From Pelecanus crispus (Eukaryota; Chordata; Aves; Pelecaniformes; Pelecanidae): 64,000 bases of DNA. Positions 53,513-64,000 of this stretch are shown piece after piece. The notes beneath the pieces are model-generated. The model made no database searches. It saw only the letters and a list, made by a program, of their open reading frames with translations, and had not been told where the DNA came from. The stretch spans positions 29,077,150-29,141,149 of the forward strand of contig NC_134653.1 in NCBI RefSeq assembly GCF_030463565.1. Direction: 5' to 3'. Positions within the stretch are counted from its first letter, which is position 1. Each line of letters opens with the position of its first letter. The translations under genes were made by a program, and so were the position numbers.

Positions 53513-56500
53513 TTAATGTGAATCATCAGATCATCCTGCACCATTTTACTGTAGAGGCCGCGTCTCAGTCATGTTGTCTGTGACAGTAGGTATATTTCAA
53601 GTCTGATCTGCAGTGAGATCTGATCTTTTATTGTCATGGTTCTTTTTAAGCTTTTCTGCGTAGAAATAGATTTTTGATTTCACTTGGGCCAAAGGTACAG
53701 TAATGGCATAAACATGAAATGAATGTCCCTTCAAGGCCTTTCATTAGCTGGATTGAAGGTCAATAAGGTGTTGAACAGGAAATGATTTGTAGAGGTTAGA
53801 GTTTCATTGCACTGTCTGCCCTCATTTACTATGATGAAGTCTCATAAAAATGGCTTGGCAGGGAGTGCATCTTGGCTTTTAGAAAGGAGCCATCATGCTA
53901 CTACACTAACTGAGATAATGAAAACCCACAGCTGAATGAATTATTTTTTTTATCCTCTGTGTGTTGTTTCCATCTGGAACTGTGATTTTCACACTCTTCT
54001 GCATAGTACTTCCCTCTTACTTTGAATTGTTGTTTCCACAGAAATCATCTGCAATGACTTAGGTTTTAGAAGAAAATGAAAAATTTTGCCAAGTTCTGTT
54101 TGTCATTAATTTGGCTGCTCCACAATGAGGGTGACTGTGGCTTAAGACATCTGTATCTACAAATTGAGGCCAGTAGCTGCCACTATATCTTCATTCTGTC
54201 TCAGGAATTTGTGTTAGTTTGGTGAGGACTAGATGCTTTAGTTGCTGAATCTGACTGTGCAAGTCTCATCCCAGGAGTTGTTCTCCGTTAAATGTTCCTT
54301 TTCAAGCCTTCAGCCCTCTCTGTCTTGTTTCCTCCATTGAAGATGTGTTAATTTCTCTTCACATGCACTTTCTTGTTCTTGGTGAGCGTCCATTTTTTCC
54401 CGGTTTCCCCGATTCTCCGAAAAATTTATTTACTAAATCAGCTTTTTTCTTAGACACCTAAATAATATTTCCTTTCTTTCATATATCTAAGATGAGCAAG
54501 GGCATACTGGGAACCCAAGTTAGTGAAAGTTTCTGTCTTAAGATAGAATTGGAATTTAATTTTTTTTTTTTAAGGTTTTTTTTGGTATGGTTTTTATCCT
54601 GAATATCATTAGAAAGTTTATGTTTTATTCCTGAAAATGCCATGATACTTTTCAGCAGCATGTTTTGTAAGAGGACATCATTGTACAGCTGTGCTGATGA
54701 GAACTACTTCAGTGATAAGAAGCTAGATGAACAGGCTTAAAATTCCTGTCAGTGACAGAACAAGAGTTTACTGCTAGAATAAACTCTATCTCCACATTTG
54801 CAATTATTTAACAGTGTAACTAAATTGACAATTTCAGTTAAAATATTAGCTAGGATGAAGGGAACTGAAATACTGAAGTCTGTTGGTGATATTTTCCTGT
54901 TTAAAAATAATTCATGTTAATTCTGTTTCCATAAAATATCAGCAAGGGCAAAGAAAGGAAGCAGTATCTAGAAGGCTTATTTGAATGTCCAGTTAAAAGT
55001 GCTAGCCTATTAACTTCGAAAGCCACACCTATTAGCTCAGCTCTACTAGTTTTTGGAGCTGTTAACAGAGACACAGTGAAATTCTTTCTGCTTTCAACAT
55101 ACCAGCTATAGTAACTGTCCTAGTGTGATTAATGTAAGTCAGTGCATATGATAAATGCTAATTACTTGTAATTACTTTACCACAATGAGATGGCTATTTA
55201 TCTGCTGGTAGCAGATGATAAGTTCTGCATCTCTCTAGACTGAACTGTATTTTACAAATTTTTTTGTCATTTCCATGACAGAAAATGGCAGTGCAGCAGA
55301 GGGATTTTGGTGCTTGCAGTAGCTGGAGCTCTTGGGTTACTCTCCTTCCTTTATGGAAAAAGCACAGAGAAGTCTTTGTTTCTTTTTTATTTAGTGGAAG
55401 GCCACAAATATAGATGTGTCTTCTGACTGAACTGGAAAACAACTTTTGGTCAGATGAGGCAGAGGCGAAGTTAAGACGCTGTCCTGGCTACTGGGTATTT
55501 TTTTTGTCCCGATTCCCATTTTACTGACAGATAAATAGGGTGATTACCCACCCCCGTGATTACCTTGTGAAATGTCAGTCCTGTGTTTGGGTGGTAACAA
55601 CGGGAATGCTAGGTAGCATTAGTGTGCACCTCAACTGTTTCTGATTACTGGGAGCAGTGCTTATCCAACAGAAATGCTTTGGAAATCACAGCAGAGATGG
55701 GAAATCCTGGAACGGAGGCAGCTTAAGTTTGTGTGGTATGTTTTCCTCACTTTCAATGTTTACATTTTCTGAAATGTTTATTTGTATTTTTATTACACAC
55801 TTAATTCTAATTTTAGCTAGAACAAGAAAAGGTGTACTTTGGGGACTAATTAACTAGTCTGATATGTTTTGAACACAAAAATTTCAGGTTGGATTGCATA
55901 TCTGATATCAGAAAATATGCAGTTGTATTTTTAAACTTATTACAGGTCTAGATGGTTGGTTGTTAGTCAAGCTCAGTTTGCAGTGCTATCCCTACATAGT
56001 ACATGGATTATATTTGTTGTGTGTGCATGCAACTTGTCACTGTGAGACAACAGGAGGGCACTGTCTGAAGTTGAACACTTAAGTTGTATATTTCGATATC
56101 AAAGCTGCTTTATAGATTTTTTTTTTTAAAATTATTATTTGATTTTTAGTGATAGAACATAACTGGGAAAATTGAAACTTATGCATAAAAAATCTAAGCA
56201 ATTTTATTAATTAGCCAGAAGAGGGAGCTTAACAGGTATAGCCGGTATTTTGTTTGAAAGGGCTGAGTTTTAAATACAGAACCCAGTTTCCTTTTACTTA
56301 GGAAGTTGAAAAAGTAATTCGAATCCAAGTTTTCTGAGATTTAAACTACTAAATGTAAATTTACTTCTTTCTTTTCCACCTTTATCTTGGGTATGCAATT
56401 TGTTAATTTTAACTTCTTTTTGTATCATCAGCATTTACAGTGCTAATGGGGAATATCACAATCTTACATGTGTTTGAAATAAATGTATTTTCACTCTCTG

Positions 56501-56648
56501 ACCAGGCCAATGCATTAAGCTGATCCTTTCTTCAGAGAATGGCAAACAAAACTAAAAAATATTGTGAAATAAAGCTGTGAAATGAGGCAGTGTAGAAAGT
56601 GAGAAAGTGGTTGTTCTTGCTTTCAGACACAATTGTCTATCACTTTGA

Positions 56649-56707
56649 ATTTTCATACAGCTTATATTTTCATACATCTTATATTAATTTTCATACAGCT
56701 TATATTT
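56649..56707 (+). repeat. Short tandem repeat
   Basis: Three imperfect copies of TTTTCATACAGCTTATAT. Confidence 0.8.
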
Positions 56708-56974
56708 CCAGTTAGGGTCTTGACTTAATTTAAGTTCCAATCTCTCATCCCTCCAGCCCTGTTCTCCCAAGATACTTTTTTCTTCTTTTTTAAATTTTTT
56801 TTATTTTTTTACTTCTTTTGAATACTGCAAAATCTGAGCAATCTTCTTTTAATGTAACATAACTTTGTTTCCTTTCTTTCTGCACTGGGGCATTACTAGT
56901 ATACTATACCCCCAAATGAGCTCCTCTAAGAGGTGTGTGCTCCCACTGCAGTTATCCTCCTGTGAACTTAATTT

Positions 56975-56995
56975 AAAAAAAAAAAAAAAAAAAAA
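56975..56995 (+). repeat. A21 homopolymer
   Basis: Uninterrupted run of 21 A in TTC28 intron 2. Could mark an old retrotransposed tail, but no source was recognised upstream. Confidence 0.9.
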
Positions 56996-59610
56996 GCTAG
57001 ATTATGAAAATCTGTGGCTGAAAGCCGCCCTCTTAACATGTCTCCTCTCCTCACCCCAAAATCTGTCTTTAAAGCATTAATTCATATTGAGCAATAAGCA
57101 AGTATATTTATACAAATATATCTGCTTATCTACTGCAACTTAAACCAAACATGAGCAATGAGAAAGTGACTGAAGCAAGAAATGTTCTCATGTGTTGCAG
57201 ATCAGAATAACTTACTGTGGGTGTTGTGTTGTGTGACTAGCGTGTTTATTACAACAATATGTAAACCTGTTTGTAGTGTTTGTCTGAGAGGGTTGGCTTG
57301 TAAGTCCCGCTATTTTAAAAATATTTCATGTACATATCACTGAGAAATGCAAAGATAACAGAATATTTCAGGAATTAAATTGCATTTTGGGAATACCCTA
57401 GAGGCAAATTGGACCAGGTTCATTTTGTTCTTTGATTTCCCACCAGTTTTCTTTGTTTTGCTCTTGATCAGGCTCTAGAAATTTTTTATTCAGCTTCACT
57501 TCACAGCTGTGCAGCCTGAGTATCCTAGGCATGGTAAATGAAAATGGAGGGATATATATTCTGTGACTCTGACACCTGAACAGTCTCTTTTCAGTTCCTG
57601 GTGATTTTGAGATACGTTTTTTTTTTAATCCTCACATTATAGAAAAAATATGCTGGGGCTTAAATGGTTTAAATTTAGGCCTAATTCTGTGCTAAAATAT
57701 AGTTTTCGCCAACAGTTGCAGATGCATACTAATTCGGGCCTTAGTAGAGGCTAGAGAGAGCTGGTCTCAGTGCTATGATAGCTAACACAAAGGTACGAAA
57801 GGCTTACTGCTGGTAAGAAAAGAAAAATACATATGTTTTTTCACTAATCCCAAATAAAACCATTCCACTGCACGCTGTAGCATTAGCTTTGGAGAGTCTC
57901 TTAAGACTTGCGGCATGCTTATTGTTTGCCCTGTGCCTCATCAGGCTATTGTTGGATTTTGACTACTTGTTACTAATGGATGCTATAGACAAACAGGCAT
58001 GTTGAAAAGCGCAACATGATAATTTTTGTATTTTTGGGATGATTTTATTTAGATTCTGCATGACACTTATTTAAAACTGTTTATACTTATATGCCAAATT
58101 GTTCCAAGTGTAACACAACTATAAATGGAAGTATTTTGTTTTCTTGAACCTGCGTAGCCTTTCCTGATCTGGGTAGCCCTAGATTTAGCTGGGGAGACTT
58201 CCTTTCAAACATAGCAAACCCATTAATTTCACAATCTAACGACAAATCTTTATTTGCCATCAGTGTTTTTATCACTGATTTTTATTATTTTAAATAGATG
58301 GGCTGGAAAAACTGGGCAAATTGCATATGAAGAACTGTGAGTTGCTCCAGAGAAAGAAAGGCAGAGTGAAGAAATGAGGGCGGCCAGCCATAGGAGTCAG
58401 AAATGGTGGCTGTTCTGCATTTCTCAGCAAGACCAGCTAAAACCAAAGAAATAACTGAAAGTATATTAGCATACCCTCTCTTTTCTCATTAATTCTGGTT
58501 GGTGATAGCTCTTTTTTTCTTACAGAGAGAAGCCCCGCTCTGTGGTGGGAGTTTTCCAGAGCCTCTGGGGCAGTATTTCCCCTTGTTCTCATGCCGCTGT
58601 TCTCACTACCTTGCTCCTGAAATCCCTGACACGCACACACGCATGCAGATGGTTAAATCTCTCTTTCTCTCTTCACTCTTTTGTTTTCCCCCAGAAGTCT
58701 CAACCTCCTTTGTGTCACACAGTTACTTATTGGCCGATTGATCGTTACAGATTTAGCTAACGTTTTGCAGTTATCTCCCACCTGGCTTCTGTGCAACTGG
58801 CATCGGAACATCCACCTGCGGTTTTCATGTTTGTTGTCAAACTAAACTGAAGTTGGTGGGAAGCTTGGCTAAAGATGGCATGCAGATCTTGGCCTTCGAT
58901 AACCTTTTGTGGTAGTGAAATTGTCAGAAACATTTCTTTCAGCAGCCTGAATGTGCCTCTCAAAACACACGATGCGTGGCTTGAGTGATCCAGCATGCCT
59001 CTTTGAAAGTATCACTCTGCTTAGAACAGTGCTGTTTTGAATCTTCTAAAAATGTTGAAGAAACATGGGGCACATGCGAAGGTAACACATAAAATGTTTT
59101 TTCCAAAATATTCAAAGAAAAGCTTGAATGACAAATTTTTTTCTGATGTTCAGAGTGGCAATATTCTGCATGGTAAAAAGGCAAAGATCTGTGTTCTGGC
59201 CATCAAATGGACATAAAGTTTTGGAAATCCTCTTCAGTTCAGTTACACTCCAGATGTCTGGGTCTGCACCTGTCCAAAATTCTTCAGATCCAGCAGTTGC
59301 TTGGGTATGTTTGTTTTATTTTACTGACTGGGCTTGACTGCGTCAGTCCAAGTATACAAAGTACTTCAAAGTGTGCATACTTAACCAGTGTCCTGTGTTC
59401 ATTGGTTTTGCTCTGCTAGCTAGACCCAGCTACATAAAATAGCGTTTATCATATCTGTGGTCTCTGTTTAAATTAAAGATGCAGTCCTGTGCAGTGTGTT
59501 CTACTGTACTTCTCAGATATTTTTACTTGAATCTTTATAATATAAAATAGATATATTAAATACTACCCTTTTTGGTAGAGCAACATTTTGATGTTTATGT
59601 CTTCGTATTT

Positions 59611-59626
59611 AAAAAAAAAAAAAAAA
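59611..59626 (+). repeat. A16 homopolymer
   Basis: Uninterrupted run of 16 A after cgtattt. Confidence 0.9.
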
Positions 59627-60151
59627 GGGAAAAAGGAATTTTTCATTAAACCCCCCCAAATCTTCCTTTCCCTAGCTGCTGTTTCTAATAACCCCTGTGG
59701 GAGGCTGGTTCCAATCTTCACATTCTCTGAGATTTTATGAAGCGTTTTCTGAGTTCAGAGTTTCTTTGGGGGATGGGGAATGACAATGTCTTAGAGAAAA
59801 AAACTTTCTAGTGTTACACAATCACAGCATTGCTGAGTGCAAAATTTCTGGAGGTGGATGGAGAAGGCTAACTTGTATCTTCAGATTTCTCTTTCCCGTG
59901 TCATCCTCGGAAGCATCTGTTGCAGACAGGTATTGGCAGGGACTAGCCTGGGTGGAGCGCTGGTCGTACCCGTGACTTGAGTTCCTAATTGTGTGTTTCA
60001 GTCTGTGCTAGGATGAAAACATTAAATATTTGTAAGGTGAGGAGCAAACGCTTCATTTGTTATATTAAGATGTGGTGGCTGAGATGCACTTTGTCCAAAT
60101 CACATAGACATTTCCTCAGGCTTGTAAGAACCAGGGTTTTGGGTGTTGTAC

Positions 60152-60153
60152 TT

Positions 60154-60185
<32 letters not shown>
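60152..60185. repeat. T9-A25 homopolymer junction
   Basis: Nine T followed directly by 25 A, about 100 bp ahead of a GC-rich patch. Confidence 0.9.
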
Positions 60186-60284
60186 GCTTGTCTTTTATTC
60201 TTTTGTGCTGAAATCTGAATTTGATCTTCTTGACGAGTGGCTAGATGGTTTGCTATTACATTGGCCAAATGTGCGGAAGGAAGC

Positions 60285-60480
60285 TGAGACCGAGTACCTC
60301 CGGAGCCCACGGAGTGGTCGGCTCTCGCCTCGCATCCTGGGGGGTCTGCCCGTCCAGGGCACAGCGGCCTCACGCCCTGGGGTGCCCGCTCCAGCCACCC
60401 AGCCCCATGGCTCTGGTCGTGGGTGGCTGCGCTGCACCCGTCTGTGCGGTCGGGAGTTTTGCTCTGCATTTTGAGACCGT
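60285..60480. other. Isolated GC-rich, CpG-containing patch
   Basis: About 190 bp with many CpG (for example gtggtcggctctcgcctcgc) in an otherwise AT-rich intron. Open frames run through it on both strands. No family recognised. Confidence 0.4.
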
Positions 60481-63339
60481 GTCTGATACAACTTTAATAT
60501 AATAACTCAAAAATTTGCTGCAAGTTTAAGTACCGTGACTGCGGCTGTAGCAATCAATACACGGATTTTCTGACCCTCTACTTGGGCAGTGCTTGATTTC
60601 CACAGTCTGAATCACACAGAAATTGTCAGGGATGGTTTTGTGTTTAGAATTTGTCATGTTTAACTTTCTGCTTTTTTTTTTTTTTTGTTGGCAACATTAA
60701 GCCAAATTACCAAATAAACCAGGCAAAATTTTTTGTCTAGTATGCACTTTTCAAGCCTCCAGATGTACACAGTCTAGAAGGTATTAATACCAACAGAATC
60801 ATTCTGTAAAATAAGTTTAAAACAAAAGCATCAACAGCAACAAAACTATGGCATGCACAGAGTTTAATAGTTAATGCTATCGTAGCATTGTCTAAGTATT
60901 GTGGAATTTTCTAACTGCAGAAGTGTTTTCTGCCTTTGACCAGCTGGGAAAGGAGATGTTCAAAAAACCTTTCTGTAATGGGAAAGCAGCAGCCTTGGAG
61001 GCATATGTGGGGATTTGATTAAGATAACCTGTGTCCAGGTGTCAGCACAGGAGGTGATGCAACATAGTGGTGAGAGGCTTTTTTCCTTTGGTTTTCAAAG
61101 TGCCTAACAGGGAAAGAAGCTGGCTTTATTTAAAATACATGTCTGAGCATTTGCATCATTCCAGTTCTCAGGCTACTGGAAAAAATTACGAACATGTGGC
61201 AGAACAAGAATAAATTCGCATGTGTCTTTATACCTAATTGGGGCAAACAGAAGGAGGTTTTAATGATAACATTGCACGTAATGCTGGGGAAAGCCTACGC
61301 TCCTAACTTCTGCTACCAATTGATTTGCCTTTGTGACTTCAAGTTCTTCAGAAGCACAGAAAAGTCTTAAGTTTCCAACACTTTACACAGGGCAAAAAAG
61401 TAATTCAAGATACTTAAGCTATCTTTACCGTGTTAATGTGTGAACTTTTTAGTGCTGACAAACTTGAGTAATTAATAATTGAATTTATTAGCATAATTTA
61501 TTTTCTTGTTTGTTTTATTTCTGGGGAAAAATAATTTTGACTAATTACAAAAATAACTATAAACCTTGTTTTGGTTACAAGATGCCACAGGTGGCCATTT
61601 ATAATTTTATGAAACAGCTGTTGCCTATCTGTATTTTTTTGACATGCACAGGTTTATCACTGCTGCTTCCTGTTGGCACAGGCCAGCACAGCATATTTGG
61701 TTTTGTACATTAGGATGTTGCCCCAGCTTTGCAGGCTCTTTCCTCTTCATGAGGCCGGAGAGACAAGAGATATCTGATATGACTTACTGATGTGTTTTTT
61801 CTTTATAGCTTTCACCAGGAGGTATGAAGACTTGTTCTTGGACTCTCTGGTCAAGTTTCTGCAGAATAGTTAGTAGTAACAATATTGGGCAGACAGCTTG
61901 CCAGAAGTCAAGACATTACTTCCCATGCTGTTCCTTCTCTTGCTCTAGATCTTCAGCTAGCTCTGCTAGTGTCAGTGGATACACAGGGTTTCCAAGTACT
62001 AGGCTTGGTTTCTGTTGCTATACTGCCTTTCATTGCTTTTCTACTAGCATAAATCGGAGCATGAGCCCTGCCACCAAATGTGTGCCATTTACTGGAGCTT
62101 GCATGAAAGCTCCTTTTTGTAGTCTTTCTTACAGGGGAAGCTCAAAGCCTTTAAGCAACTTAATCTGTTTAATAAGAAATAATTCTGACTAAATTTGATT
62201 GTTAGACTTATTTTACTTGAGGAATGCTAGCTACTTCATAAGAACCTTTGAGAAGTAGTATTTTGCAAAGTGATTCATAGGTAGATACTGAAGGGCTGTG
62301 TCCAGCCGTGTGTGGTTGTTAGTTGTGAAATGTATATGATGTAGAAACTCATATTTGTATTTCATGGCAGTTCTTAGGTATGTAATGTCAGAGGTGTTTC
62401 CATCCATCCTCTTGCAATGTGTCTTTAGGGGTTTTTTAGGTTTGGGTTTTTTTTTTCTTGAGTATGTAATCTTCAAACATGCAATATTCTCTGAATTTAT
62501 TTTTCTCCTGTTCCAGCTGCTACTATTACATCTTCGGCAGTGCCGACTCTGTCACCCTGAAGTCTTTATTGATTTCAGTTTTCCAAATCAGCACTTTGAA
62601 CTACTTGGAATAAAGAGGAAAGAAAGAGAGGAAAGAATTAAGGCTACAGCTGATACAAAAAGTAAATTGAGGCAAATCATAAAACTGTTACCTGATAGAA
62701 ATTATAACCTAAATGTAGCAAGAACATGGATATTGTTTACTGGTTTTGGGTCATCAGTACAGTTATACAAGGATAATTTGTGAACTTATACAGCAGAATT
62801 AAAAAAGATACCTGATTATCTTTTGGATACTGTACTTTCACTGCTCTTTTGATTGGAATTTTCTTTTCAGCCTGCTGTCTCTCCTTGAGTCAGAAAGAAA
62901 ATCCCAGTGATAGAACACTTTTCTGCTGTTTGTCAAGAGACATTCTCATGCTAGTTGCTATAAAATCCTGCCAAGTTTTAAAAACTCTCTTGAAATGTGT
63001 CTGTGCAGTTGAACAGATGAAAGACTCTACTGGTACAGAGGGCACATTATTTCTGGATTAGCAACAAATCACTGTTTGTGAGAGATGAGTAGGCTGATTT
63101 GGTTCACTGGGTCCTGGTACAGAAATGGAGATTGAGGGAACATTTTTAGTAATGATTCTGTTTTGACGTGTGAAAGACACTGAGCTTTTAACTTTGTGTT
63201 TGTGGGTTTTTTCTTTAGAAACGTGGATTATTCTGGTTAGCCCAAAGAAAGAGAAGCCACCAAAAAGGTAGCTGTCATAACTGAAGAACTGGTTTTAGAG
63301 CTTGGTTTCTGAATACTGAGTGACAAAGGTGGTATGGGA

Positions 63340-63560
63340 CTGAAAAGGAGCACATCAAATAATTTAATCCAGTCCCATTTAGACAGTTGTCAGACAGTCC
63401 CTTTCATGAATTGATCAAGCTCTGTTTTAAAACAAGGTCGTTTTTTTAATTCCTATTCTTCTAATTGGAGGTTGTTTTAGTATTTTAGTACTCTAATGGA
63501 AGTAGGTTGTCAGACAGCTATAAATGGTACACCGACGTATTTATTTTGTAGGGTTTTAAG
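63340..63560 (-). mobile_element. Probable ancient CR1 fragment
   Basis: Words such as ttgatcaagctctgttttaa at 63412 and ctaattggaggttgtttta at 63460 match the layout of old amniote CR1 3' regions in complement. Strongly diverged. Confidence 0.4.
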
Positions 63561-63969
63561 TGTAGTCTGTATACAAGTCAATTAGAAATCCCTTATTGTG
63601 GAGCTTGTAAAATCAGAATTTCTGTTAAACAGGTGATGTTGAATTTATTTTAAGTTTACCTGAGAGATCGCATAGCGAAATAAAGCAGGTGATGCAGATA
63701 CTAAGCAGCCTCTTCTGGTTAATATAAGATCTTTTTACATACAAAAGGAAAGCCAAATGTGATCTGAAAAAGCTCTATCACATTCAATTTCAAATACTTT
63801 CATAGCAAGGTAACTCATTTAGCAGTAACTAGATAATAGTTTTGATTGCATGGCAAAACAGGCCCCTTCACAAATGGGAACAGTTTGACCAGGCCCTTGA
63901 CAAGAGGTCTGGTGATTTAAAAAAACCAAACAAGCCATACAAAACAAACAAATAAACAAAACCAAAGCA

Positions 63970-63985
63970 CCCCCCCCCCCCCCCC
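63970..63985 (+). repeat. C16 homopolymer at the window end
   Basis: Run of 16 C following an A/C-rich stretch (aaacaaacaaataaacaaa). Confidence 0.85.
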
Positions 63986-64000
63986 AATTCTTTCTGAGCG

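Larger units (their letters stand above)
48289..64000 (+). other. TTC28 intron 2 (at least 15.7 kb, continues past window)
   Basis: No further TTC28 exon was recognised. The intron holds a minus-strand open frame (51863-52213), a solo LTR (52371-53507), homopolymer A tracts, a small GC-rich patch (60285-60480) and a probable old CR1 piece near the end. Confidence 0.65.

Noticed and set aside
56975-56995. A21 run as the tail of a processed pseudogene
   Set aside because: No coding similarity upstream and no flanking direct repeat was found.
61824-62192. 122-codon serine/cysteine-rich frame in TTC28 intron 2
   Set aside because: No family resemblance, no signals around it; consistent with a chance frame in intron.

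Overview
The window is vertebrate nuclear DNA from a bird. The evidence is a gene order of SLC2A11-type transporter, HSCB, CHEK2 and TTC28, small GT-AG exons in AT-rich introns, CpG-island promoters, CR1 retrotransposons with the typical avian 3' end (two recent-looking copies, 29086-30068 and 32544-32865), and avian endogenous-retrovirus LTRs. I place it from memory of the families; the species cannot be told from this sequence.

Layout. (1) 457-4719, + strand: the last six coding exons (268 codons) of a class II facilitative sugar transporter of the SLC2A11 type; the 5' part lies outside the window. (2) 5973-10018, - strand, convergent with it: a complete six-exon HSCB, the mitochondrial J-domain co-chaperone for iron-sulfur cluster transfer (232 aa). 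(3) About 9390-11124: a CpG island that serves as a divergent HSCB/CHEK2 promoter and holds a GGGCA pentamer microsatellite. (4) 11115-30977, + strand: a complete CHEK2 checkpoint kinase (14 coding exons, 522 aa from the conventional start), with its AATAAA at 31086. (5) 30978-34560: an intergenic repeat cluster with a 1155-bp solo LTR beside a CR1. (6) 34600-35700: the TTC28 CpG island and first exon, then a 12.9-kb intron, exon 2 (48010-48288, first TPR unit) and a second intron of at least 15.7 kb that runs off the window and holds a second solo LTR.

The genes do not form one pathway. HSCB and CHEK2 share a promoter region. HSCB works in iron-sulfur cluster biogenesis, CHEK2 in the DNA double-strand-break response, TTC28 encodes a large TPR scaffold linked to the mitotic midbody, and the SLC2A11 type moves sugars or related solutes across membranes.

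I found no CRISPR, operon or obviously new gene system. The observations most worth checking are: an upstream ATG that would add five in-frame residues to CHEK2 through the exon 1/2 splice; two solo LTRs with intact 5-bp target-site duplications that lie in inverted orientation around the start of TTC28 and share a start codon and open frame between TATA box and poly(A) signal; a 26-bp hairpin in the last SLC2A11 intron; sense-strand G/T tracts in CHEK2 introns; and an unexplained block in CHEK2's 7-kb intron.
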